This document shows positions 54,565 through 63,278 of a DNA stretch of 64,000 bases, piece by piece; within the stretch, counting starts at the first letter, position 1, and the number at the start of each line of letters is the position of its first letter. The DNA is from Microvirga antarctica (GTDB lineage: Bacteria; Pseudomonadota; Alphaproteobacteria; Rhizobiales; Beijerinckiaceae): contig NZ_JAGEMM010000001.1 in assembly GCF_017921815.1 (NCBI RefSeq), forward strand, positions 124,001 to 188,000, in the 5' to 3' direction. The notes below the pieces were generated by a model. It saw only the letters and a list, made by a program, of their open reading frames with translations. It made no database searches and was not told the DNA's origin. A program made the position numbers and the translations under genes.

Positions 54565-56495
54565 TTAGACGACGAAGAAGTCGCCTGCGCTCATCTTCAG
54601 CTTCTTGGCGGCCGAGGTGATCTCGACCTGCTTGGCATGACCGGAACCATCCGAGTCGTAGTACAGGACGCCCTTCTTGCTGTCGTAGATGACGTGCTGG
54701 TCCTTCGTCGTGGCGTGGTCGCCAATGGTGAAGAACTTCTTGCTCAATGCGCCGGGCTTGACTTCCGAACCCTTGCCGAGGGCCTTGAACACGGCGTTGT
54801 CGAGCCAGATCGAGTCGTCCTTCGTGGAGAAGTCCGTGATCTTGTCGACGTTCGTCTTGCCCAGCTTCGTGTTGAACACGAAGATGTCCTTGCCGGTGGC
54901 ACCGGTCAGGATATCCTTGCCAAGACCGCCATAGATCTTGTCATCGCCGAAGGCACCGTTGAGGCGATCATTGCCGGCATTGCCGAAAATGATGTCGTTG
55001 CCCGACGTGCCGGTTGCGTTGTCCGCACCCGACGTGCGTTCACTTTGATGCTGTCACCAGCCGCAAACGTCAGGGTACCAAGGGCCGATAGCTGAGCCGG
55101 GGTGAAGCTCAGCTTGTTGTCGGTGGCATCGAGCCCATCGACGCCCTTGCCGGCGAGATCCGACAGCTGGGCAGCGGAGAGCGCGGAGATCGCAGCACCA
55201 GTATCGGTGACGGTGACCGCGTCAGCCGCCGTCAACTTCACCGTCGAGGCAGCCAGAGCAATCGCCTGCGAGACGTTCAACGCCAGCACGTTGGTGCTCG
55301 AGTCGAGGACGTCCACGTTGCTGGTGCCGAGCGCCGCGATCTGCGTGCCGGTCAGCTTGGCAAGGTTGGCGCCGGTATCGAGAACCGTCACCACATCGTC
55401 GGTGGCCAGTTTGAACGCGCCCAGGACGGTCGCCTGGGAGACGTTCAGGCTGAGAACGTTGTCGCTGGCATCGAACGAGTCGATGTTGGAGGCGGCAAGG
55501 CCCTTGTAGACATCGGCAGTCAGGGCAGCGAGCTTGGCGCCGGTGTCCTTCACCGTGATCGTATCGGCGGCGAGGAAGCTGACGGTTCCCTTGAGGGCGC
55601 CGAACTTGGCGGCATCAAGTGCGAGAACGCCGTCGCCGCTGATGTCGAGGATATCGACCTGCTTGGTGGAGATCGACCCCAGATCGTCGTCAGTCAGCCC
55701 GGTCAGTTCCGTGGCTGTCAGGGTCACAGTGACCTTGTCGGCCGCCGCAAGCTTGAGGGACCCCAAAGCCTTGAACTGCGTCAGGCTCAGAGCCTGATCG
55801 GTGCCTGTGAGGTCGACAGAGTCGACGCCGAGAGCCGTGAGCGCCGTGACCTGATCGGCGGTCAGGGCCGTGTACTCAGCCGCCGTCAGCGCCACGGTGA
55901 CATTGTCGGTCGCAGCAAGCTTCAAACCGACCAAAGCGGTCGCCTGCGTGAGGCTCAGAGCCACGTCAGCGACTGTCGCCCCACCAACGTCAAGGAAGTC
56001 GACGTTCTGAGCCTTCAGATCCGTGATGTTCTGAGGCGTCAGGGCGGTGAGTTCCGCAGCCGTCAGAGAAACGCTGACCACATCGCCGGTTGCGAGCTTG
56101 AGCCCGTTGAGAGCCTGGGACTGCGCAAGGGTGAGCGAAACCGCCGCCGTATCACCCGTCACGTCGAGGGTGTCGACGGCCTGTGCCTTCAGTGCCGTGA
56201 TATTCGCGGCCGTCAGGCCGGTGAGTTCTGTCTGCGTCAGGGTGACGGAGACATTGCTCGCTGCCGAAAATGCGACAGTTCCGAGGGCACTGGATCGTGC
56301 CAGCGAGAGCACGAGGTTTACATCGGTGACGTTCAGAAGGTCGACCTTGTGTTCCGAGAGTGCGGCAAGCACCGCGTCAGTCGCCCCGGCGAACTGAGCT
56401 GCAGTAATTCCGACCGTCACGTTATCGGCAACCGGATAAGGCCAGTGAGCGGTATCGAGAAGGTAATCTGCAAAAAGCAATGTCTGATCGGCCAT
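54565..56495 (-). pseudogene. Secreted repeat/RTX protein, frameshifted near the C-terminus
   Basis: A shorter paralogue of the 1433-residue protein at 57-61 kb. Translation from ATG 56495 (GGAG six bases upstream) gives about nine repeats of 55-59 residues and then leaves frame at DSIKVN. Compared with the paralogue (AAC GGC ACG), one G is missing in AAC GC ACG near 55037. In the corrected frame 643 residues would be made, including RTX nonapeptides and the C-terminal region after FNTKLGKTN. As it stands the product ends at 54906 with a nonsense tail, without the secretion end. A sequencing error is possible. The intact tail frame and a strong terminator suggest the lesion is recent. Confidence 0.8.
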
Positions 56496-56943
56496 AGGAG
56501 ACTCCAAATTCTTGTTTTGCTGCAATTCATGCCTCTCAGTTACGAGAGCCATGAGTGACCGTAGGCTATCCCGCTACGTAAATGCAATGTTATTCTATTG
56601 TTAGTCTTTGCGGTCGCCTCTGCAAAATCCGTTATTTTGCAACATTTAATTTCCGGAAACAGCAAGGCGCGACATAATGCGCAAGCACGGCGGGCGACGA
56701 TCGGGAGATTTCGATCATGTCGGCGGCCAGCGTTGATCTGCGGAGGCGGGAATGCGTGAACGGACCCAGCGTCAGGCGCGGCTCGCGTGGCGCCCTCGCG
56801 ACAAAGGGGGCGTTGAAGGACAAGGGGTCAGGTCAACTCGCGGACATCAAGCGATGCCAGATCGACGGTCCGAGAGCAGGCGGACGCCACAGCTCATCTC
56901 ATTTTGTGGCGGCGAAAGATATCGTCCGCCCTGCGTCGTCTGA
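56496..56943. other. Upstream region of the frameshifted RTX gene
   Basis: No gene is supported. An AT-rich island (56560-56660) contains the inverted repeat TGCAAAAT-CCGTT-ATTTTGCA (56621-56641), 126 bases upstream of the start, and probably the promoter. A plus-strand open frame from 56717 has no recognisable features. Confidence 0.45.
56621..56641. promoter_or_regulatory. Perfect inverted repeat upstream of RTX paralogue
   Basis: Eight-base arms TGCAAAAT/ATTTTGCA with a five-base centre, in an AT-rich stretch. It could be an operator or an mRNA leader hairpin of the minus-strand gene. Confidence 0.4.
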
Positions 56944-56950
56944 ATCAAGA

Positions 56951-56977
56951 AAGCCCCCGGCCACAGGGCTGGGGGCT
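56951..56977 (-). terminator. Second hairpin downstream of the large RTX gene
   Basis: An 11-pair stem (56952-56962 with 56967-56977, one G-U) followed on the minus strand by TTTC. It is about 100 bases beyond the gene end. Confidence 0.6.
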
Positions 56978-57038
56978 GATCTCAATTACGGCAGTGCAGA
57001 AGGGCCAATAGAGAGCTCGTCGCGCTGCTCACTGGACC

Positions 57039-57066
57039 CAGCCCCCTGTCCTGTGACAGGGGGCTG
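57039..57066 (-). terminator. First hairpin downstream of the large RTX gene
   Basis: CAGCCCCCTGTC and GACAGGGGGCTG pair perfectly around CTGT, 10 bases beyond the gene end. No T-run follows, so termination may need the next hairpin. Confidence 0.6.
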
Positions 57067-57076
57067 AAGTCAGTGC

Positions 57077-60000
57077 TTAGACGACGAAGAAGTCGCCTGC
57101 GGTCATCTTCAGCTTCTTGGCGGTGGTTGCGATCTCGACCTGCTTGGCGGAGCCGGAACCGTCGACGTCGTAATAGAGGACGCCCTTCTTGCTGTCGTAG
57201 ATGACATGCTGGTCCTTCGTCTTGGCGTGGTCGCCAATGGTGAAGAACTTCTTGCTCAACGCGCCGGGCTTGGCTTCCGAACCCTTGCCGAGCTTCTTGA
57301 ACACGGCGTTGTCGAGCCAGATCGAGTCGTCCTTCACGGAGAAGTCAGTGATCTTGTCCGTGTTGGTCTTGCCCAGCTTGGTGTTGAACACGAAGATGTC
57401 CTTGCCGGTGGCGCCGGTGAGGATGTCCTTGCCAAGACCGCCATAGATCTTGTCGTTGCCGAAGGCGCCGTTGAGACGATCATTGCCGGCATTGCCGATG
57501 ATGATGTCGTTGCCCGACGTGCCGGTTGCGTTATCCGCACCCGACGTGCCGTTGATCTTCACGCTGTCGGTGGCGCCGAAGGTCAGCGTTCCCAAAGCAG
57601 CCAGCTGTGCCGGGGTGAAGCTCAGGGCATTGTCCGTGGCATCGAGCCCGTCGATGCCCTTGCCGGCGAGAGCCGACAGCTGGGCAGCGGAGAGCGCCGA
57701 GATCGCCGCACCGGTATCGGTGACGGTGACCGCGTCAGCCGCCGTCAACTTGACGGTCGAGGTGGAGAGCGCAATCGCCTGCGACACGTTCAACGCCAGC
57801 ACGTTGGTGCTCGAGTCGAGAACGTCGACATTGCTGGTGCCGAGCGCCGCAATCTGCGTGCCGGTCAGCTTGGCGAGGTTGGCGCCGGTATCGACAACCG
57901 TCACCACATCGTCGGAAGCGAGCTTGAACCCGCCCAGGACTGTCGCTTGGGCAACGCTGAGGCCGAGAACGTTGTCGCTGGCATCGAACGAGTCGATGTT
58001 GGAGGCGGCAAGGCCCTTGTAGACATCGGCAGTCAGCGCAGCGAGCTTGGCGCCGGTGTCCTTCACCGTGATCGTATCGGCGGCGAGGAAGCTGACGGTT
58101 CCCTTGAGGGCGCCGAACTTGGCGGCATCAAGTGCGAGAGCGCCGTCGCCGCTGACGTCGAGGATATCGACCTGCTTGGTGGAGATCGACCCCAGATCGT
58201 CGTCGCTGAGAGCGGCGAAGTCTGCCGCCGACACCGTGACGGTGACCTTGTCGTCAGCCGCAAGCTTGAGCGTGCCAAACTTCTTGAACTCGGCGAGTGT
58301 CAGCGCCTGATCGGTGCCATTGAGGTCGACGAAGTCGACGCCAAGTGCCGTGAGTGCCGTGACCTGAGCATCTGTCAGGTTGGTGTACTCGGCCGCCGTC
58401 AGAGAGACGGTGACGTTGTCTTCCGCTGCCAGCTTCACACCCGCCAAGGCGGTCGCCTGAGTGAGGCTCAGAGCCACATCGGCATTCGTGCCCGAACCGG
58501 CCACGTCAAGGAAGTCGACGTTCTGATCCTTGAGGGCGGTGAGGTTCGCGGCCGTGAGGGCGGTGAGTTCCGTTGCCGTCAGAGAAACGCTGACCACATC
58601 GCCGGTTGCGAGCTTGAGCCCGTTGAGAGCCTGGGACTGCGCAAGGGTGAGCGAAACCGCCGCCGTATCACCCGTCACGTCGAGAGTGTCGACGTTCTGG
58701 GCCTTGAGCGCGGTGATCTGGGCTTCCGTCAAGGCGAGGAGCTCATCGCCGGTCAGGGTGACGACGACCTTGTCGGCCGTGGCAAGCTTCAGCGTATCGA
58801 GGATCTTCGACTGCGCCAACGACAGGGTGACATCGGCTGTCGCGCCCGTCACGTCGAGGATATCGACGTTCTGTGCCTTGAGCGCCGTGACCTCGGCAGT
58901 CGTGAGCGCGTTCAGCTCCGTCAGCGAGAGGGACACGGAGACATCATCCAACGTCGCCAGCTTGACCGTATCGAGAGCCTTCGACTGGGCAAGCGTGAGG
59001 ACGGCGGGGGAGTTGGTGACGCCATCGATGTCGATCAGATCAATGCCGCGGGTTTTGAACGTCGCCAGCTCATTGGTCGTCAGGCCAGCAAGCTCAGCGG
59101 CAGTCATGGTGACTGTCACGGTGTCGCCCGCAGAAAACGCAACCGCGCCCAGAGCCTTGACCTGCGCCAAGCTGAGCTTGATGTCGGCCGCCGCGCCCGC
59201 TACGTCGATTGTGTCGACGCCCTGGTTCTTGATCGCAGTCAACGCGTCAACGGTGAGATTTTGAAGATCAGCCGCAAGGACCACGGTGAGCGTGACGTTG
59301 TCGCCGGCGGCGAGCTTCAGGGTACCGAGAGCCTGCGATTTCGCCAGGCTGATTTGCAAATCAGCGCCGGCAACATCGAGGGTATCGACGTTCTGGGTTG
59401 TAAGAGCCGCGATCGTGGCCGGCGACAGATTGTTGAACTCATCCGTCGACAGCGTCACCGTGACATTGTCACCAGCGGCGAGCTTGACGCCGCTCAAAGC
59501 CTCGAACTGCGCAAGCGTCAAAGTCTGGTCTGCACCTGCGATGTCGATGGAATCGACGCCCCGGGCGAACAGAGCCGCGAGCTTGGCCGCGTCAAGCAGA
59601 GCGTACTCGGCCGCCGTGACCGAGAGAGTCACGTTGTCGCCGGCCGCAAGCTTCAGCGTCTTGAGCGCAGTCATGTCTGCCAAAGTCACGGCCTGGTCCG
59701 CGCCGGCGAGGTCGACGGCGTCGACACCCTGTGCGATCAAAGCGTCGACAGTTGCTGCCGTCAGATTGGTGTACTCCGTCGCCGTCAGCGCGACGGTGAC
59801 ATTGTCGCCAGTGGCGAGCTTGAGTGCCCCGAGCGCCTGAGACTGACCGAGCGTCAGCGACAGGTCGGTACCAGCGACGTCGAGCGTGTCGATGCCCTTG
59901 GCGATCAGCGCGGCGGACTTGGTCGCGTCCACGGTGAGGAACTCGTCAGCGCTGAGCATCAGCGTGACGTTGTCGCCGCCAGCCAGCTTCACTGCTCCCA

Positions 60001-61378
60001 GTGCGGTCAGGCTCGCCCAGCTCAAGGTCAGATCAGCATCGCCAGTGACGTCGATCATGTCGACGCCCTTGCCGGCCAGTTCGCCGAGCTGAGCATCGGT
60101 CAAGCCGTTGAAGGTGTCGAGGTCCATGGTCAGCGTGACGTTGTCCGTACCGACAAGCTTCAGGGTGCCCAACGCGTCCAATGCAGCCTTCGACAGCGTC
60201 AGATCCGCGCCGGCAACGTCGAGCGTATCAACGCCCTTCGCGATCAGAGCGTCGGCAGCTACGTCATCAACAGCGGCAAATTCGGTAGCCGAAAGCGTGA
60301 GCGTGACGTTGTCCGTACCGACAAGCTTCAGGGTGCCCAACGCGTCCAATGCAGCCTTCGACAGCGTCAGATCCGCGCCGGCAACGTCGAGCGTATCAAC
60401 GCCCTTCGCGATCAGAGCGGCGGCCACGGTCCCATCCACGGCGGCAAATTCGGTAGCCGACAGCTCGAGCGTGACGTTGTCCGTACCGACAAGTTTCAGG
60501 GTGCCCAACGCGTCCAATGCAGCCTTCGACAGCGTCAGATCCGTGCCGGCAACGTCGAGCGTATCAACGCCCTTCGCGATCAGAGCGGCGGCCACGGTCC
60601 CATCCACGGCGGCAAATTCGGTAGCCGACAGCTCGAGCGTGACGTTGTCCGTACCGACAAGCTTCAGGGTGCCCAACGCGTCCAATGCAGCCTTCGACAG
60701 CGTCAGATCCGTGCCCTCAACGTCGAGCGTATCAATGCCCTTCGCGATCAGTTCCGCAGCCACGGTCTCATCCACGGCGCGGAATTCCTCAGCGATAAGC
60801 GTCAAGGTGACGTTGTCGCCACCGGCAAGCTTCAGGGCGCCCAGAACGAGGAGGGTAGCCTTCGACAGAGTGAGATCGGTGCCCTCAACGTCGATGGTGT
60901 CGACGCCCTGGGCGAGGAGTGCAGTGACGGCGGCCTGGTCGAGGGCGCCGAACTCGACCGTCGACAGGGCCAGCGTGACGTCACTTGCGGTCGAAAAAAC
61001 GACGACGCCGAGCTTCTCGAGCCGGGCGGTGTCCAACGTGACCGCATCGGAGAAGTTGAGGGCATCGACCCCCTTGCCGGCAAGGGCCGCAACGGCGGTG
61101 TCGGTAAGGCCCCCAAAATCGTTCGCCGACAGAGTGACGGTGATGTCGTCGGCTGCCGTCAGCGCGACAGTACCGAGTCCCGAAAACTGGCCAAAACGCA
61201 GTGAGATCGAACCGTCGTTGGCTTCGATGCCATCGACGTTGTTGGTTGCGAGGGCCAGAAAGTCCGCATCGCTCATCCCGGCGATGTTGGCCCCCGAGTC
61301 TGTGATGATGACGTTGTCAGCCGCGTCCCACGTGCCGGCTTTATAGTCTACTACGGAAATAAAATGATCAACAGCCAC
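57077..61378 (-). CDS. Large secreted repeat protein with RTX C-terminus
   Basis: A 1433-residue acidic protein, probably a type I secretion substrate. About 22 degenerate repeats of 55-59 residues fill residues 18 to about 1270, with the plan DNVTVTLTAxE, then ALxAxxVDTLDVxGxD, then LTLSxAQxxALGxLKL. A short RTX block follows (GTSGADNATGTSGNDIIIG, GNDRLNGAFGNDKIYGGLG, GKDILTGATGKD), then a C-terminal domain ending AGDFFVV, a hydrophobic end typical of such substrates. The start is GTG 61378 with GGAG seven bases upstream. No enzymatic domain is seen. A surface-layer, adhesin or matrix role is inferred. No T1SS genes are nearby. Confidence 0.85.
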   Translation of the reverse strand: MAVDHFISVVDYKAGTWDAADNVIITDSGANIAGMSDADFLALATNNVDGIEANDGSISLRFGQFSGLGTVALTAADDITVTLSANDFGGLTDTAVAALAGKGVDALNFSDAVTLDTARLEKLGVVVFSTASDVTLALSTVEFGALDQAAVTALLAQGVDTIDVEGTDLTLSKATLLVLGALKLAGGDNVTLTLIAEEFRAVDETVAAELIAKGIDTLDVEGTDLTLSKAALDALGTLKLVGTDNVTLELSATEFAAVDGTVAAALIAKGVDTLDVAGTDLTLSKAALDALGTLKLVGTDNVTLELSATEFAAVDGTVAAALIAKGVDTLDVAGADLTLSKAALDALGTLKLVGTDNVTLTLSATEFAAVDDVAADALIAKGVDTLDVAGADLTLSKAALDALGTLKLVGTDNVTLTMDLDTFNGLTDAQLGELAGKGVDMIDVTGDADLTLSWASLTALGAVKLAGGDNVTLMLSADEFLTVDATKSAALIAKGIDTLDVAGTDLSLTLGQSQALGALKLATGDNVTVALTATEYTNLTAATVDALIAQGVDAVDLAGADQAVTLADMTALKTLKLAAGDNVTLSVTAAEYALLDAAKLAALFARGVDSIDIAGADQTLTLAQFEALSGVKLAAGDNVTVTLSTDEFNNLSPATIAALTTQNVDTLDVAGADLQISLAKSQALGTLKLAAGDNVTLTVVLAADLQNLTVDALTAIKNQGVDTIDVAGAAADIKLSLAQVKALGAVAFSAGDTVTVTMTAAELAGLTTNELATFKTRGIDLIDIDGVTNSPAVLTLAQSKALDTVKLATLDDVSVSLSLTELNALTTAEVTALKAQNVDILDVTGATADVTLSLAQSKILDTLKLATADKVVVTLTGDELLALTEAQITALKAQNVDTLDVTGDTAAVSLTLAQSQALNGLKLATGDVVSVSLTATELTALTAANLTALKDQNVDFLDVAGSGTNADVALSLTQATALAGVKLAAEDNVTVSLTAAEYTNLTDAQVTALTALGVDFVDLNGTDQALTLAEFKKFGTLKLAADDKVTVTVSAADFAALSDDDLGSISTKQVDILDVSGDGALALDAAKFGALKGTVSFLAADTITVKDTGAKLAALTADVYKGLAASNIDSFDASDNVLGLSVAQATVLGGFKLASDDVVTVVDTGANLAKLTGTQIAALGTSNVDVLDSSTNVLALNVSQAIALSTSTVKLTAADAVTVTDTGAAISALSAAQLSALAGKGIDGLDATDNALSFTPAQLAALGTLTFGATDSVKINGTSGADNATGTSGNDIIIGNAGNDRLNGAFGNDKIYGGLGKDILTGATGKDIFVFNTKLGKTNTDKITDFSVKDDSIWLDNAVFKKLGKGSEAKPGALSKKFFTIGDHAKTKDQHVIYDSKKGVLYYDVDGSGSAKQVEIATTAKKLKMTAGDFFVV
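60141..60812 (-). repeat. Four 168-bp tandem repeats inside the large RTX gene
   Basis: The 18-base word starting TTGTCCGTACCGACAAG recurs at 60141, 60309, 60477 and 60645, exactly 168 bases (56 codons) apart. The intervening DNA is nearly identical between copies. More divergent units continue on both sides. This indicates recent duplication or slippage within an older repeat array. Confidence 0.9.
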
Positions 61379-61443
61379 GGTCTTCTCCCGATTTGGCGTT
61401 TCGATTCGTGCCGCCTCATCAGTCTGAAGCGCGACAGTGCGGG

Positions 61444-61471
61444 ATTAAACATTATAGTGTTCGCTTGTCAA
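61444..61471 (-). promoter_or_regulatory. Predicted promoter of the large RTX gene
   Basis: TTGACA (61471-61466), 16-base spacer, TTTAAT (61449-61444) on the minus strand. It would give a 5' leader of about 60 bases before GTG 61378. Confidence 0.55.
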
Positions 61472-61556
61472 CGCGTACGATACGAAGTTATGTTGTGTTT
61501 CGGCCAAAATTAAAGGTTATACTGTGTCAATTCGGCGACGCACGCCGCCTTTTGGC

Positions 61557-62012
61557 TCAGCGCGCGCGCGCGGCCAGCCAGGAAATGGTGACGTAAAGGG
61601 CCACCAGCGTCAGAAAGAACGCCATCGTGAGGAGGCCGCTCGAGACGATTCCCGGGAAGAAGGCAGCCAGAATCAGGTGGCTCATCACCGCGAGCAACCA
61701 CAGGATGCCGCCCCAGGTGCTGGCCATCCAGAGGCCGACGGCCGCGATGATGTCGATCAGCGCGAAATAGATGATGGTCGATTGATAGCCGGTCGAGCGC
61801 CCTTCGAAGTGGCCGATGGGCGTCCAGATGCCGAGGATGATCGCCCAGGCGCTAAGGCCCTTCATGAGCCAGAGAATCGACAGGACCCGCATGAACCAGG
61901 TCATGGCGAAGGTCCAGCGCTGGACTCCGGCCGTCCGCTCGCCGTCGAGCCGGTCGGACGGGGCCCGCATCGGGGCCTCTTGAGTCACCCTCCGGCTGCC
62001 TGAGCCCGGCAT
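61557..62012 (-). CDS. DUF6163-type membrane protein
   Basis: A 151-residue inner-membrane protein with four hydrophobic segments (about 38-60, 72-92, 98-117 and 125-146). It has features of the DUF6163 family, which occurs beside enoyl-CoA hydratase genes in Hyphomicrobiales (VQRWTFAMTWFMRVLSILWLMKGLSAW). The ATG overlaps the stop of the preceding gene by one base (TGATG). Function unknown. Confidence 0.7.
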   Translation of the reverse strand: MPGSGSRRVTQEAPMRAPSDRLDGERTAGVQRWTFAMTWFMRVLSILWLMKGLSAWAIILGIWTPIGHFEGRSTGYQSTIIYFALIDIIAAVGLWMASTWGGILWLLAVMSHLILAAFFPGIVSSGLLTMAFFLTLVALYVTISWLAARAR

Positions 62013-63067
62013 CAGGCAATCTCCAGTTCGTCGGGGCCCAGAGCCGCGAAGAACCGCGCGATCTCGCCCGCGTCGATGGCGGCGAGATCGGGGGGATTCC
62101 AACGGGGCGCGCCATCCTTGTCGATGAGAACGGCGCGGACGCCCTCGTAGAAATCCTCTCCGTCCAGAATCCGGGAGACGATTCGGAACTCGGTCTTCAT
62201 GGCCTCGTCGAATGTGAGGGCGCCGCCACGGCGCATCTGTTCGAAGGCCAAAGACAGGCTGGTGGGCGATTTGCCGTCCATGGCGGCATGGATGCGCCGG
62301 GCCGATTCGGACCCATCGCGATCGAGACAGGTGAGGATCTCGCCCACGGATTCAGCCCCGAAGCACCTGTCGATCAACGGAAGGTCAGGGGCCAAAGGGG
62401 GCGGACCGGGCTCCACGGAGCGTGCGGCCAGGGCCTGGTCGATGTTTTCGCCGCCCGCCAGCGCCGCCAGAAGGCCGTCGAAATCCTGGCTCGCGACCGC
62501 ATGGGTGGCCAGATCCAGCATGAGGGCATCGGCCCGGCGGATCCGCTCGCCCGTGAGCGCGATGTAAAGCCCGGCCCGGCCCCGCAGGCGCGGAAGGGCG
62601 TAGGTTGCGCCCACATCGGGGAAGAAGCCGATTCCCACCTCGGGCATCGCAAAGAGATAGCGCTCACCCGCCACCCGGTATCGCCCGTGGAGCGAGATGC
62701 CGACGCCACCGCCCATGACGATGCCGTCGATGAGCGCGATATAGGGCTTGGGATAGCGCTGGATGAGCGCGTTGAGCTGGTATTCCTCGCGCCAGAAGGC
62801 CAGGGCCTCGTCGGCCCGCCCGGCGCGGCCGAGATCGGTGAGGCGACGGATGTCGCCCCCGGCGCAGAACGCCTTCTCGCCTGCGCCGCGGACCACCACC
62901 CGGGTCACCGCAGGGTCGGTCTGCCAGGCATCGAGGGCGACCCGCATGGCGCGCACCATGTCCAGTGTCAGCGCATTGAGCGCCCGCGGCCGGTTGAGGG
63001 TGATGAGGCCAGCCTCCCCACGGATCTCGCAGAGGATTTCCGGGTCCTGGTCCATACGCGTCTCCAT
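62012..63067 (-). CDS. 3-hydroxyisobutyryl-CoA hydrolase-like enoyl-CoA hydratase family protein
   Basis: A 351-residue crotonase-fold enzyme of HIBCH length (valine breakdown). Motifs are LNRPRALNALTLDMVRAM, AFCAGGDIRRL (first oxyanion hole), IDGIVMGGGVGISLHGRYRVAGE (second), MPEVGIGFFPDVGATYALPR, and the HIBCH-specific C-terminal part with SLSLAFEQMRRGG and DFYEGVRAVLIDKDGAPRW. Two starts, 63067 and 63055, both have ribosome sites; the first is used. A link to DUF6163 is positional. Confidence 0.9.
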   Translation of the reverse strand: METRMDQDPEILCEIRGEAGLITLNRPRALNALTLDMVRAMRVALDAWQTDPAVTRVVVRGAGEKAFCAGGDIRRLTDLGRAGRADEALAFWREEYQLNALIQRYPKPYIALIDGIVMGGGVGISLHGRYRVAGERYLFAMPEVGIGFFPDVGATYALPRLRGRAGLYIALTGERIRRADALMLDLATHAVASQDFDGLLAALAGGENIDQALAARSVEPGPPPLAPDLPLIDRCFGAESVGEILTCLDRDGSESARRIHAAMDGKSPTSLSLAFEQMRRGGALTFDEAMKTEFRIVSRILDGEDFYEGVRAVLIDKDGAPRWNPPDLAAIDAGEIARFFAALGPDELEIA

Positions 63068-63278
63068 GGCATTGCCTCTTGGGCTTAGGACGGTCGGGGA
63101 GCGCAGGTCAATCGACCTCTCCGACGAAGGCATGGACCGGCTGTGGAATCGACAGGGGGGCACTGGTCGGTCGGAATAAAGCCAGGGCTGCGACGTCCGG
63201 GCCTTTTTTAGAGCGATTTAAATGTGCTAAGCGATGGTGCAGGCCGGGCGCTCAACCCGGCGCCGGATTTGAAGCCTC

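Noticed and set aside
57206-61204. A 1332-codon open frame on the plus strand opposite the large RTX gene
   Set aside because: It is a by-product of the repeat codon pattern; it is composed of repeated basic/acidic blocks, has no start context, and the minus-strand frame has clear RTX and repeat features.
61480-61491. Twelve bases identical to one arm of loxP (ATACGAAGTTAT)
   Set aside because: Only one arm is present; there is no spacer, no opposite arm and no recombinase gene, so chance similarity is likely.
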